A stretch of 63,978 bases of DNA, taken from Stentor coeruleus (Eukaryota > Ciliophora > Heterotrichea > Heterotrichida > Stentoridae). Numbering within the stretch: position 1 is the first letter of the stretch; each line of letters begins with the position of its first letter. The position numbers and the translations under genes were made by a program. This document shows positions 1 through 10,089 of the stretch, piece by piece. The DNA lies in NCBI GenBank assembly GCA_001970955.1, contig MPUH01000342.1:1-63978 (forward strand), in the 5' to 3' direction. The notes beneath the pieces are model-generated. The model was not told the DNA's origin and searched no databases. It saw only the letters and a list, made by a program, of their open reading frames with translations.

Positions 1-20
1 TAACACCCTAACACCCTAAC
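1..20. repeat. Left telomere, CACCCTAA repeats
   Basis: The window opens with two and a half copies of the 8-bp unit CACCCTAA, C-rich strand on the 5' end. This is the telomere unit reported for heterotrich ciliates such as Stentor. The matching G-rich array closes the other end of the window, so this is a natural chromosome end. Confidence 0.95.
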
Positions 21-150
21 AGTCTTAGTTTTACTAATTTATCATTCTTATTATGCATTCTTTAGAATAGCAAGCTTTATTTCAAATTTTCTATATCATA
101 AAATAAAATTTCCAAATTAACCGAGGAAATTATTTAAATGATAAGAATAT
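21..150. repeat. Left subtelomeric arm of a terminal inverted repeat
   Basis: Directly inside the telomere lies a segment of about 130 bp whose reverse complement recurs near the right end at about 63684-63812. Identity is high from about 24 to 133 (for example CATTCTTATTATGCATTCTTT on this strand) with scattered substitutions and small indels, and decays towards 150. Here it abuts the telomere directly, whereas on the right about 150 bp of other sequence separates it from the telomere. Confidence 0.85.
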
Positions 151-479
151 TACTATTCTCCTTAGCACAATTAATTTCTCTATATAAACTCAAGCTTTGA
201 TAGAAAATTCAAATAATTTTGTAAAATTATAGTTCTTTTATCTATAGGTTTTAAAGAAACATATCAACAACTCTTATATAAATCCCTTATTTTTCTAGTA
301 TTTAACTAGATTTTATAGTTTTATTTAACGTAACTCCTGTTCCTAAAACTGTTATTCTACTTTATTGCTTTCACGAACGCTTTTTGCTTCAAACTCTTGT
401 GTATTTACATTTAATAATTAGAATTGCTGGTCTTGATGATTGATCAAAACATTAATATATCTTAATAAAAACTTTTAGT

Positions 480-700
480 GTTTTTTTCTTTTAAAATTCT
501 TCATACTATAAGCCATACCATAAGCTGCAGAAAGACCTTGACCAATTTTTTATTATTCAGGATTTTTAGGGTCATTCGAAAAGTAATGCATAAGTAAGAA
601 AAATAAATGATTAGAAAATACTAAATATAATATTTTCCACTTTCAACAATCAACACCACCACAAAAATCCATTATTAGTTCCCTCATAAATCTCATCTTA
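480..700 (-). pseudogene. Possible subtelomeric gene relic
   Basis: Read on the minus strand, this spacer contains a coding-like stretch (YFSNDPKNPE, two stops, then KIGQGLSAAYGMAYSMKNFK) and further upstream GTNNGF/DFCGGVD-like text in shifted frames. No intact frame exists and no 15/16-nt intron rescues it. It may be the remnant of a small gene near the chromosome end, or chance reading of AT-rich DNA. I do not recognise a family. Confidence 0.25.
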
Positions 701-758
701 AAAAGCATAAACCAACCTCAATAATTCAGTGACCATTTAAACCTAAACTAAATCTTAA

Positions 759-1628
759 CTAAATTTTAGGGATTGGTTTTCTATGAGTTGGATTTCCCTG
801 AATATAATTTATCTGTCCTTTATATTCAAATCTCCTCTTCATATAATCCCCAGCAGGAAGTCCAGCAGTATTTCCTTCTCTCATATAAAGAACTTGCATT
901 GTCAATATCCCAACTCCAGGAATAAGTCCAGTCTGATCAACAAAATATTTCAAAAGTGGTGGAAGCCTGTCTATATTCTCTAAAATAAACGATAAATCAT
1001 TATGAACTGGAGGGAAAACCGTATGTAAAAAAGGGTCTTTCCCAACTCTTTTAGCTCGAATAGGTGCTATACTGTTGATTTTTTCAAACAATTTCATGAC
1101 ATTAGGTTCAATTTTGTTTCCATCTGGAATTGACAGCTTGCTTCGTTTAGTACAAAAGTAATAAGAATATGGGGAAATTGCAAATCCATATTCAACCATG
1201 TTCGTGTTTGGATATAATGCAAACATCAATTGTTCATTTAATTCAGTTATGATTGTAACTAAACCACTCATTCGATATTCATCTATGACTGCAACTACAC
1301 CATGTCCTGTCAGGAATTGATTCTCCGGTCGATGATCATTTTCAAGAAATTCGAAGTAACATGGGATTGTCATGTTCGCTGCTACAAGTCGATGATTTTT
1401 ACGTTCTCTGACAAGAATAACTTGCATACTTGTAATTTTTGGGTTGTTAAGTAACCTTGCCAGATATTCTTCGCTGAAATTGAAATAAGGGCCATAAATT
1501 GTACGAAGCTCTTGGACAAGTTTATCTTGTAGTCCATAATGAAGATCACGGAATTCTTCTATTACCTCAATATATATCGTTTTATCAAGATCTTGAAGTC
1601 TTTGATTGAATTCTTTAGGTACTGACAT
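759..1628 (-). CDS. Hypothetical protein, 289 aa
   Basis: An uninterrupted 289-aa frame starting at MSVPKEF and ending in TAG. Its base composition is clearly richer in G/C than the flanking spacer, which supports real coding. The middle (about residues 70-160) alternates hydrophobic strands and helices (QVILVRERKNHRLVAANMTI, HGVVAVIDEYRMSGLVTII), which faintly recalls a GNAT acyltransferase fold. I see no convincing acetyl-CoA pyrophosphate-binding motif, so no function is assigned. The C-terminus is basic and proline-containing. No membrane segment or signal peptide is evident. It is the gene closest to the left telomere. Confidence 0.75.
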   Translation of the reverse strand: MSVPKEFNQRLQDLDKTIYIEVIEEFRDLHYGLQDKLVQELRTIYGPYFNFSEEYLARLLNNPKITSMQVILVRERKNHRLVAANMTIPCYFEFLENDHRPENQFLTGHGVVAVIDEYRMSGLVTIITELNEQLMFALYPNTNMVEYGFAISPYSYYFCTKRSKLSIPDGNKIEPNVMKLFEKINSIAPIRAKRVGKDPFLHTVFPPVHNDLSFILENIDRLPPLLKYFVDQTGLIPGVGILTMQVLYMREGNTAGLPAGDYMKRRFEYKGQINYIQGNPTHRKPIPKI

Positions 1629-2072
1629 AATTATAAACTCAGTTTAATAAGCACTAATTTAAGGAAAAGATAAATGAAAAGATTATAAAGACAAAATAAA
1701 TTTTCTGTTGGTTAAAAGAATCTGTAATATTTTACAAAATATACTAAGATTTATAAGAATTTATAAAATAATCAACTTAAAAATCTTATTTTCTTATCAA
1801 GATACTTTTATAATACTATAGATATAATTTTGTTGAATAATAAATTTTATTTATACTTAAAGAAAAGTAAACTTTTAGTTTTTATAATAATCTATAACAC
1901 AAACAACTAAAAAATCCAACATATTTTGCATATTTATTATATCAGATTTTAGAAAAAAACCAATACTCTATTTATACATTCTTTATTACATTTCAAATTT
2001 ATACAGCCTCCTTAATGAAATTAAACTTATGCTTATATCAAATATTATATATCAATTATATATTACAACAAT
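1629..2072. other. Intergenic spacer, nothing recognised
   Basis: This is AT-rich spacer between the divergent hypothetical gene (minus) and the DHHC gene (plus). It presumably holds both promoters. No coding-like frame or RNA gene was recognised. Confidence 0.6.
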
Positions 2073-3164
2073 ATGAATCAGAAAGTCCAAAAAAATTACG
2101 AACTTTGGCCAGGAAAAAACAAGTTTTTCTTTAAAGGCAAAATAATGCTAGGGTAACTTTAACATAGTCCCGATTACCACAGAGCCATATTAACTTTTTT
2201 ACTAATCCTCTTCCCTGAAATAGTATTTTTATCCACAACAGGACTTTATTTCCCAATAATTGTACCAATAGTAAGTATCCTATTATTTATAGGATGTATT
2301 TCTTCCCTGATAATAACAGCAACAAGTAATCCTGGTTATATCCTAAAACAAGAACATCCTTTTTTTATCGGTCCTTCAAATGCTAGAACAATATACTCAT
2401 CCTTAGTAGCTGAGCCAACAAAACCAGCAGCAGTAGAACGTACATATTTTGAACAAGTTTACAATGGGGCAAGGATAAAAATTAAATATTGTCGAACATG
2501 TTGGATTTCAAGACCACCAAGAACATCTCATTGTCCTGATTGCGACTTATGTGTTGAAAAATTTGATCATCATTGCCCTTGGGTTGGTAAATGTATAGGA
2601 AAATGTAATTATACAAAATTCCTTATTTTTCTTACATTTGCTGATGCATTTGGGTTATTCAATCTTTTGTTTTGTACTGTTAATATTGCTTATACAGGGA
2701 TAAGTGTTAATAGTAAAAATATGACTTCAGGACAAGAAACTAAATATACTTTAGAATATGCTGGTCCAAGTATTTTTCTTAGTCTTTATATGATACTATT
2801 TCTTATCTTTACATTAGGATTAAGCTTGTTTCATTTGGTGCTTATTAAGAAAGGCCTTTCTACTAATGAATATATGAAAAAATCCTTTGCTGGGATAAGC
2901 TTGCAACCTTATACAAAAGTGAATTTTTGGGGAAATTTCTGCACTATCGTCAAACAAAAAAGCAAAAAATCTGTTGATTTAATGAAGGAAGTTAAAGAAA
3001 AAGATAAGGATGTTTGTGATATTTGTCCTTCTGATTCAGCTTTTTTAAAACTGGGAATGATGACTGAGTATGAAGGACGATATGATGAAAATAACAAATT
3101 CAGATTGAAAGATATGGTATCTGATACGCCATCTATAATACATGAAGCTATGAAATCTCAATAA
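2073..3164 (+). CDS. DHHC palmitoyltransferase (ZDHHC9/14/18-like)
   Basis: A predicted 358-aa protein S-acyltransferase that transfers palmitate to cysteines of membrane-associated proteins, probably at Golgi or plasma membrane. Exon 1 (2073-2152) encodes [15 protein letters not shown], a motif typical of the ZDHHC9/14/18 group just before TM1. A 15-nt intron at 2153-2167 removes an in-frame TAA and keeps the frame into the rest. Two TM segments follow, then the cysteine-rich domain ([19 protein letters not shown]) with the catalytic DHHC ([17 protein letters not shown]) at about residue 165, then TM3 and TM4 and a hydrophilic tail. The start is the first ATG in frame before the conserved N-terminal motif. 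The final Cys of the core region reads [10 protein letters not shown] where many homologues have CIGxRNYRxF. Confidence 0.92.
2153..2167 (+). other. 15-nt intron (DHHC gene)
   Basis: GTAACTTTAACATAG. Its removal joins ...IMLG to G-PDYH in one frame and deletes a TAA. The size and GTA...TAG ends match Stentor's tiny introns. Confidence 0.92.
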
Positions 3165-3181
3165 CTAATTCATATAATAAT

Positions 3182-3205
3182 TAACACCCTAACACCTTAA
3201 CCTAA
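3182..3205. repeat. Interstitial telomere-like repeat
   Basis: TAACACCCTAACACCTTAAC is followed by CTAA. It holds one perfect CACCCTAA unit plus two degenerate ones, in the same orientation as the left telomere. It lies 17 bp after the DHHC stop codon, in the short spacer before the Nop2 gene. Confidence 0.75.
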
Positions 3206-3350
3206 AAACTCTTCCAAAATTAGCATTTCATAAACCAAATCTTATAAACTCCATCTAATTTACTAACATCCACTCATCAAAAAAAATCCATCATATCTCC
3301 TCATTTCCTTACCTAAACTCAAACTTAACACTTCAAACAACTAAATATAA

Positions 3351-5171
3351 ATGGAGGAGGACATCTCGATTCATGTGGTAAAAGCCATATAGGATGATTC
3401 GCATGCTCAAGCTGACTTAGGTCTAATGCACATGAAACTTCAAGAAGTGGTGCAAATCTTAACAAACTACAAAAGCCAGCCTCAAGAAAAATCACGAGCT
3501 GCCTATTTGGATGAACTCACTGACCTCGTGTCAAAATATTACGAGTACAACCAAGAGTTAGCCGAGTATTTAGTATCTTTATTCCCTCCTTCAGAACTTG
3601 TGAATTTCTTAGAAGCAAGTCAAGCACCGAGACCAATGATTATCAGAACCAACACTTTAAGGACAAAACGTAGAGAATTAGCTCAATCTCTTATACAAAA
3701 AGGTGTGAATTTAGACCCAGCTGGGGATTGGAATAAAGTTGGTTTAAAAATCATAGATAGTCAAGTTCCAATTGGCGCTACAACTGAATATTTAGCAGGT
3801 CAATATATGCTTCAATCAGCAAGTTCATTTTTACCTGTTATGGCTTTAGCTCCAAAACCAGGGGAAAAAATTTTAGACCTTTGTGCAGCTCCTGGTGGTA
3901 AAACAACTCATATAGGACAAATAATGAAAAATCAAGGAATTATTGTTGCTAATGAATTCAACCCAGATCGATGCGCTTCGATTAAAGGGAATATTCATCG
4001 TATGGGTTTAAGTAATGTAGTCATCACAAATTATGATGGGAGGAAAATCGGAAAACATATTGCTGGGTTTGATAGAGCTTTAGTTGATGCACCTTGTTCT
4101 GGACTTGGAGTTATATGGAAAGATCCATCAGTTAAAGCTATGAGAACACTTAAAGATATTAAAAGAAATGCACATATACAAAAAGAATTATTACTTTCAG
4201 CTATTGATGTTGTTAGTGCTAATTCATCAACTGGAGGGTATATTGTTTATTCAACTTGTTCTATAAGTGTTGAAGAAAATGAAGAAGTTGTTAATTATGC
4301 TTTGAAAAATAGGAAGGTTAAAGTTGTTGATACAGGGTTGAGTATTGGAGAACCTGGGTTACATAAATTTAGAGGGAAAATTTATCATCCAAGTCTTGTG
4401 AATTGTAAGAGAATATACCCACATGTTTATAATATGGAAGGTTTTTTTATTGCTAAATTGAAGAAAATTGAAAATTTTGTACCTGATGAAGCTAGTAAGC
4501 CACATACTGGGGAAAAAAGAGAAAAAGCTTGGAAGGTCAAGAGGAGGGAACATGAGGAAGAGGAGGAAATGGAAAAGGAATGGAAGAAAAATTTGAAGGA
4601 AAAAAGAGGAAGTAAAGAGGTGAAAATGAAAAAGGGACAAGAAAAAGGAGATGAAGAGAAGGAAAAAGAGGAAAAAGGGAAAGAAAAGAAAGGGGATTTT
4701 AAAAAAAATGAAGGAAATGAGGATAAGAAAAAATTAGGTGGAATAAAAGTTGATGAGAAAAATAAGAAAGGGAATAAGGAGGAAGAACAGAAAAGGGGAA
4801 GGACTAAAAGTTTAGAAACAGGGAAAGAGAGGAAAAAGGAAAACGATACACCTGTGAAGGAAAAAGTGATGAAAAAAAGCCTTTCACAAGAACCTGCTTT
4901 AACAAAAGAGTCTAAAAATGCTAAAAAAGATATGAAGTCCAAGCCGGAGATTAAAGGGAAAAAGAAATCTGAGGAAGATTTTGTTGAAAAGCCACAAAAA
5001 ACAACGAAAAAAGTGAAAAAAGTAGAAAAAGACGATGAGAATGTTATCACAGATTTAAAACAAGCACTTAGTACTTCGAAACAAGGTAAAAAATTTGTCA
5101 CGCCAGAGTTGCCTGAGAAAAGAGCGAAGAAGTCTTCAAAAACCCCAGAGAAGAAAATGAAAAAATCTTAA
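3351..5171 (+). CDS. nop2: Nop2/NSUN-family rRNA m5C methyltransferase
   Basis: A predicted 601-aa nucleolar methyltransferase that would methylate a cytosine of large-subunit rRNA and support 60S ribosome assembly. The first exon (3351-3377, MEEDISIHV) is joined through a 15-nt intron (3378-3392) to DDSHAQADLG and the long frame. The RsmB/Nop2 catalytic fold occupies about residues 100-380. It has motif I LDLCAAPGGKTTHI (SAM binding), motif IV VDAPCSGLGVIWKDP and motif VI YSTCSISVEENEE; the two Cys residues (PC and TC) are the catalytic pair. After about residue 380 comes a very basic, lysine/glutamate-rich tail of more than 200 residues, like the charged extensions of eukaryotic Nop2, here at the C-terminus. 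A human or yeast-type acidic N-terminal extension is absent or very short. Confidence 0.93.
3378..3392 (+). other. 15-nt intron (nop2)
   Basis: GTAAAAGCCATATAG. It removes an in-frame TAG and links the initiating ATG at 3351 to the conserved DDSHAQADLG segment. Confidence 0.88.
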
Positions 5172-5292
5172 CTTATAATTTACCCTGTTTCTAGCATAGG
5201 TTTAAAAAATTGAGTTTTATATTATCTACAACAAATATTTTCAATTTCTATATTAAAAAAACTCCCTAATAATTATACTTTATTATCTTATT

Positions 5293-6234
5293 CTATAAAT
5301 CAAAATCAATAAGCATTTCAGGACCAAAACTAGCATTAATCAGTGGTAATTTCTTATGATTCAAAAAATCAGCTGGCCATATCTTAGAAGAATTCAAATC
5401 ACTAGGAAATACCCCCATAGCCATATAAGCTGAAGCAACAAGTTCACTACAAAAGAAATTATTTTCTTCACCAGGCTGAACATTTTTTTTCTTCCTCAAC
5501 AATTTCCCAGGCCCAATACCGAATTTTTTCCCATCAACTTTCTTAACAAATTTTTCTAAATCCCTAATCATTCCATCAGTCCTCATAGTTTCTAAACTTT
5601 TATATACAAGCCTTGAGTACATTTTATGCCAATTCATTTTTATAAAATAATCCCATTCTAAACATGCAACCCCATCTTTTTCTGTAGCTTCTAAAAGAAT
5701 AACTTTACCTGAAGCAAAACACATAATAAGTGCTATATGGTCAAATGCACCTCTAGTAATCCCTCTTTGCATTTTAGCTAAGAAACCTTTACTTCTAAAT
5801 AAAAGAATATCTCCTGTATTAGCATGTCTTCTAAAAAAGTAATCAGATATTCTTTGATATCGCCAGAATTTTTCTTTATGTATAACTGAGTCTAGCTCTT
5901 TTCTCATACCAAGTGAACAGCCGATGTTCATGTTTAGAGCTAAAATCCAATTTGAAAGTTCTTCAGCATTTTCGGCCCGGAGCCTTAGAGTGTAGTCTGA
6001 ACCTAGAAATTCTATTCGGATCTCAAATTTTTTCATTGTTGAGTTTATTGAAGATACAGTCAATTGGTTAAAATCAAAAACCCCTCTTTGTCTATCTTCA
6101 TCTTCATTGTGATAATAGGTTAATCGGCAAGTATTTAATGTGAAAAATCGATGCAACCACTTTTTCACGACGGTATTAGTGGATTTTTTATAGAGCCACC
6201 CTTTTTTACTTGCTACTGCACTTATATCGGCCAT
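5293..6234 (-). CDS. PH domain plus permuted NlpC/P60-like hydrolase
   Basis: A 313-aa protein with two recognisable parts. Residues about 10-107 form a pleckstrin-homology domain (KKGWLYKKSTN...KKWLHRFFTL...LSNWILALN), which usually binds phosphoinositides or proteins at membranes. Residues about 135-300 look like a permuted papain-like (YiiX/NlpC-P60, DUF830-type) domain. TGDILLFRSKG and FDHIALIM give the conserved His after the strand, LEATEKDGV follows, and FFCSELVASAYMAMG carries the candidate catalytic Cys. Such domains act as amidases, thioesterases or lipid hydrolases; here a membrane-lipid-directed enzyme is an inference. It lies tail-to-tail with nop2. No transmembrane segment is seen. 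Confidence 0.85.
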   Translation of the reverse strand: MADISAVASKKGWLYKKSTNTVVKKWLHRFFTLNTCRLTYYHNEDEDRQRGVFDFNQLTVSSINSTMKKFEIRIEFLGSDYTLRLRAENAEELSNWILALNMNIGCSLGMRKELDSVIHKEKFWRYQRISDYFFRRHANTGDILLFRSKGFLAKMQRGITRGAFDHIALIMCFASGKVILLEATEKDGVACLEWDYFIKMNWHKMYSRLVYKSLETMRTDGMIRDLEKFVKKVDGKKFGIGPGKLLRKKKNVQPGEENNFFCSELVASAYMAMGVFPSDLNSSKIWPADFLNHKKLPLINASFGPEMLIDFDL

Positions 6235-6349
6235 TTATAAGTTAATGTGAAGCTTATTAAGTTTAGATATGATTTTAATATCCGAATTAATTATATAGAC
6301 CATAATGCATAAAATCTAAAAAACTCATTGGGAAAAAGTTTAATTTACC

Positions 6350-8551
6350 CTAATTAGTAAATTTATATTTGAAATGCAAATAATGGAGTTTTGCAGCAGC
6401 TTGCACAGGTGCCGCTTTCTTAAAAATACTTTCCCTTATCGTCGAACTATTCCAAATCTTAGGAGGTACATACCCTCTAATCTTCCCAATAAAAGTTTGT
6501 AAATCCATCGGAAGATCTTCCCCAGTCAGCACAACAGCTGCAGGTCCAAACATACAAAGTAAAATCCCAATCCCTTGAGCTAATTCAATATCTTTTAAAG
6601 TTGATAAATCACCTAAAGTTGTCCCATCTTCAGCTTGTAAAATTTTCCCTCTATGAACAACACAACTTCTAATCCCATCTTCACTAATAACAGCAATAAC
6701 CGTATGAACTTGTAAACTATCTTGACTAAGTAATCCAACAGCATGAACATCTCTACTAATAGCAACACTACCAAGTTCTTCTATACCTTGAATATACTCA
6801 GGAACTTCTTGAACAATCCCAACTTTAATTGAAGAAAATTTAATCTCAGAACTTTTAGCTATTTCTTCAATAAACTCAGATATACTCATTACCATATCAT
6901 TTGCTGTTGGACAATGAACTTCTTCTAATATATAATTAGGTGTTGATGATATTGGATCCATAGCAGCTAATCTTATTATATCTTTTTTAACTTGTACACC
7001 TATTTCTAAATATTCAAGATCTTCAATAAAACAGTTATCTCCAATATCATCTTCATGGACTATGTTTATGGTTTTTGACATATCTTTAGATGGTATTGCT
7101 GAACTTTTTTTATAAGGTCGGAGTAAAAATACTTTGTATCGTAAATGCTTAGCTCGAAACCAAGAATATGAATTACTCCATGTGAATTTGTATAAACCTG
7201 ATGAGTTTAATATTCGGATTCCTACTGATGGGGTATCATCACAACGGACTTTGTATTGAGAAACTATAATTTCTGGTTCAGGGAGATCGACTCTTGTTAA
7301 TGTAAATGATACATCATATTGTTCAGTAGCAAAACCCCATGATAAAACGCATTTAGCTTCAGGGACTTCAATAAGATGATTCCATTCCCCTCCACTTTGT
7401 ATAACTGCACATAAAGGGAAACCGATTGTAATTTGCAAACTATCAATATCAGAAGGTTCACCTAGTTCAAAAATTTCTTCATGGATGATTTCAGTATGAA
7501 AAAGAATTGATAAGATTTCTTCACTTTCTAGTCTGTTTTTAAACTCAGATGATGTTTCTTTTGAATCCATTATTACTAGTAAAAACTGCCCTGCAGCCAT
7601 TCTAGCTTCTTCTGTTCCCCCGGCAGCTGTTTCTTTTAAAATTGCAAAAATTATTTCATAAAGCGCTGACCTTTGGTCAGCGAACATATTCCATAAGCGA
7701 TGTAAAACATTTACTAGTCCTTGGGTTATTAAAATATCAGCAGTTTTTACTACGCTTATAAGGGATAATAATGGTTCAAGCATTTCTTGATAGATTTTTA
7801 ATAAGTTGATTTCAAGGATTGTATATGGTTGGGCAAACATTGGACTGCTAGTATCATACTTATTAACTTGTATAGAAAAATTATACCTAAACACGAAATG
7901 CTCTATAAAACTCATAAGTTTCATGAGAATCTCTCGGTCTATCCCTTCACCTGATGTCAAATTTTCCTCAAAAGCATTTATTATCGGCTGAACAAAAGCT
8001 GAAAACACAGAATATTGATCCCTAACACTACTCATACTACAAAAATAATCCATTAGCCTATTGATTCCAAATGGGTTGTTATCTTTAATCTCTTCAACTA
8101 TAGCTTCAATAATACTTTCTTCTGAAGCCAGTTTTTTTTCTTGTAAAATTTGACTTAAAATCATTTGTTGATCTTTATGAATACTCATAGATGATAAAAG
8201 AACTTCTGATTCTTGTCTTATCATTTGTTTTAAAACATACCCAATATCGGTTCCATGAAGATTTTGGGCTAGTAAATAAATCACACTACAAAATGAGACG
8301 AGAAGGGAATCTTGGCTTTTAGGGATTTTTGTTAGAAGAAACTTGTAGAATTTGGCTAAAGGGATTATGATTTGATATGAGAATTTTTCATATAAAGATT
8401 TCAGGTGGGTTAGAGTTTGTTCGGAAATCTGTAAAGCGCCATCTTGTTCACGAAGGATTCTTTTGCATTTTTTTAGCTGATCTGCTGCTTCAACTAGGCT
8501 GTTTTGTGTTGAAGCTTCTTGTAGGAGGGTATTTAGTTCGCATTCTGACAT
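6350..8551 (-). CDS. Large GOLD-domain protein with possible kinase-like C-terminus
   Basis: A 733-aa protein. Residues 1 to about 330 are almost entirely alpha-helical and may form an armadillo/HEAT-like scaffold. Residues about 400-480 match a GOLD domain (VLSWGFATEQYDVSFTLTRV, GLYKFTWSNSYSWFRAKHLRY), a beta-sandwich found in p24 and SEC14-like trafficking proteins. Residues about 590-733 contain glycine-rich alternating strands and helices (VHTVIAVISEDGIRSCVVHRG, GIGILLCMFGPAAVVLTGE) that weakly recall an ASKHA/ROK-type sugar-kinase fold. That last assignment is tentative. No signal peptide or membrane anchor is visible. A role in membrane trafficking is inferred only from the GOLD domain. 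It is encoded on the same strand as the PH-domain gene, 115 bp upstream of it. Confidence 0.72.
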   Translation of the reverse strand: MSECELNTLLQEASTQNSLVEAADQLKKCKRILREQDGALQISEQTLTHLKSLYEKFSYQIIIPLAKFYKFLLTKIPKSQDSLLVSFCSVIYLLAQNLHGTDIGYVLKQMIRQESEVLLSSMSIHKDQQMILSQILQEKKLASEESIIEAIVEEIKDNNPFGINRLMDYFCSMSSVRDQYSVFSAFVQPIINAFEENLTSGEGIDREILMKLMSFIEHFVFRYNFSIQVNKYDTSSPMFAQPYTILEINLLKIYQEMLEPLLSLISVVKTADILITQGLVNVLHRLWNMFADQRSALYEIIFAILKETAAGGTEEARMAAGQFLLVIMDSKETSSEFKNRLESEEILSILFHTEIIHEEIFELGEPSDIDSLQITIGFPLCAVIQSGGEWNHLIEVPEAKCVLSWGFATEQYDVSFTLTRVDLPEPEIIVSQYKVRCDDTPSVGIRILNSSGLYKFTWSNSYSWFRAKHLRYKVFLLRPYKKSSAIPSKDMSKTINIVHEDDIGDNCFIEDLEYLEIGVQVKKDIIRLAAMDPISSTPNYILEEVHCPTANDMVMSISEFIEEIAKSSEIKFSSIKVGIVQEVPEYIQGIEELGSVAISRDVHAVGLLSQDSLQVHTVIAVISEDGIRSCVVHRGKILQAEDGTTLGDLSTLKDIELAQGIGILLCMFGPAAVVLTGEDLPMDLQTFIGKIRGYVPPKIWNSSTIRESIFKKAAPVQAAAKLHYLHFKYKFTN

Positions 8552-9319
8552 CTATAAGATGGAAAATTATAATTAAAAGTTCATAGTTTTTTTGGATAAT
8601 GTGGAATGGATGTAAAAATTAAGATTTTAATATAAGGATGCAGCATTTTTCATGTATTTATTTTTAAATTTTTATTGTTTTATATAATTTGAGATTATGA
8701 GGAGTTTATATTGTTATTTTGAATATAGAGATCTGTTGGGATTTAATAGTATTGAAGTAATTTTTTTTTGTAAGAGTTATAGAATAAATAATGGAAATTT
8801 TCAAGTTTGAACCTATATAAAATTAGTATTTTTATGAGAAAAATAAATATAATAAACCATGTTCCTGGGCCAGAAGACTTTATTTTCAGCTTCATCTGTG
8901 GATATATTATAGTAGCTATAGAGCATAAGCATTTAAGATTTTGATGCAAAAAAAAAGTTAAATCAATCATAAGATTATTATTTTTTTTACCTCGAAGCCT
9001 TCAAGTTAATATTGAATCAATGAAAAATACAAGCCATGCATTTTCTTTATTAAATAAAATATATAAAACTAGCCTTAAAGAAAATTTAAACCTAAAAACC
9101 ATAAACTTTTTTCAACTACATTATCCTAATTTTCCTATATTAAAAAACAACTTATTTCATTCGCATTCACATTTTTATATCAAAAAACTCAATACCAAAA
9201 TCTATTCAATTTCTATATTCAATTCTAAATCCATCTACATGAAATATTCCACCATACATTAAAAAAATATCTCATATTAACTTATCGTGAAAATTGCATA
9301 AAATCCAATTATTATTCTT
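8552..9319. other. Intergenic spacer between divergent genes
   Basis: This is AT-rich spacer upstream of both the GOLD gene (minus) and a coiled-coil gene (plus). Short frames present here (for example 9020-9262) are low-complexity I/F/N/K-rich and look non-coding. Nothing else was recognised. Confidence 0.6.
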
Positions 9320-9907
9320 ATGCACATGTATCGTAGCCCATCACCTAAATTCACACATAGAAAAACCACATCTGCTGATATCATCACAATGCAAGCAAGT
9401 TTCCACAAGCGAAATCAATCAAGTACTAATCCTGGAACACCTGAAGATGTAAATGTTGTACAAGCATCTATACGACCTTTAAGTATTTCTTTTAATCAAG
9501 ATAAAAACAAATCAAGAAGTTTTAAAAAGCTTTTAGATGCTGCTTGTGCATATTTTTCACAACAAAAACCACATATGGTTCATAACTACCCTACAGTTAA
9601 TACTTATAAGCCACTGATAATGCATTTAGAAAAAGATAAAGAAGACCTTAAAATAGAAAATTCGAAACTTCAATTAGAACTAGCACAAGCTAAAGCAAGG
9701 ATAAAAGTTTATAAGAATAAAATCAAGTCCCTTAAAAACTACTGCAAAATAATGGAAGTGAACTCCTTTACCCAATTCTCAAGAACTTTTTTAAATGAAG
9801 CTGAAGAAAAAAAAGACCCAGAAAAAATACTTTCTAGGAGGAAAACTATGCAGCCTATGTCAAATAAAAGTTCAGATACAGAAATTGATTTCAGTAATAT
9901 AATGTGA
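9320..9907 (+). CDS. Small coiled-coil protein, function unknown
   Basis: A 195-aa hydrophilic protein ending in TGA. The N-terminal half is Ser/Thr/His-rich and probably disordered (MHMYRSPSPKFTHRKTTSAD). Residues about 103-140 form a clear heptad coiled coil (KDKEDLKIENSKLQLELAQA, continuing in basic helix), and the C-terminus is acidic. There is no catalytic motif. Such proteins are common in ciliate cortex, basal body and transport complexes, but nothing here fixes the role. Confidence 0.7.
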   Translation: MHMYRSPSPKFTHRKTTSADIITMQASFHKRNQSSTNPGTPEDVNVVQASIRPLSISFNQDKNKSRSFKKLLDAACAYFSQQKPHMVHNYPTVNTYKPLIMHLEKDKEDLKIENSKLQLELAQAKARIKVYKNKIKSLKNYCKIMEVNSFTQFSRTFLNEAEEKKDPEKILSRRKTMQPMSNKSSDTEIDFSNIM

Positions 9908-10089
9908 TTAATATTCTACGATATTTTAAATATTTCATACTTCAATCATATCTTCAAACCCAAATATTTTTTTTGATAAACCAGCATAAGAATTCTTTAT
10001 TAACTTTTAATATTTTTATCACATACAACAAAAAATTGTATTGTAAATAAGAGATAATTTTTACTGTGTTTTTTAGTATCTAAATTAAG

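Noticed and set aside
4359..5101. Long minus-strand frames opposite the Nop2 tail
   Set aside because: They are the antisense shadow of the lysine/glutamate-rich tail, giving a Phe/Ser-rich nonsense protein.
8743..8970. 75-codon minus-strand frame
   Set aside because: Hydrophobic I/F/L/K-rich text in AT-rich spacer. It overlaps no conserved feature.
9020..9262. 80-codon plus-strand frame
   Set aside because: Low-complexity K/N/I/F/H composition like the surrounding AT-rich spacer, with no domain or conservation signal.
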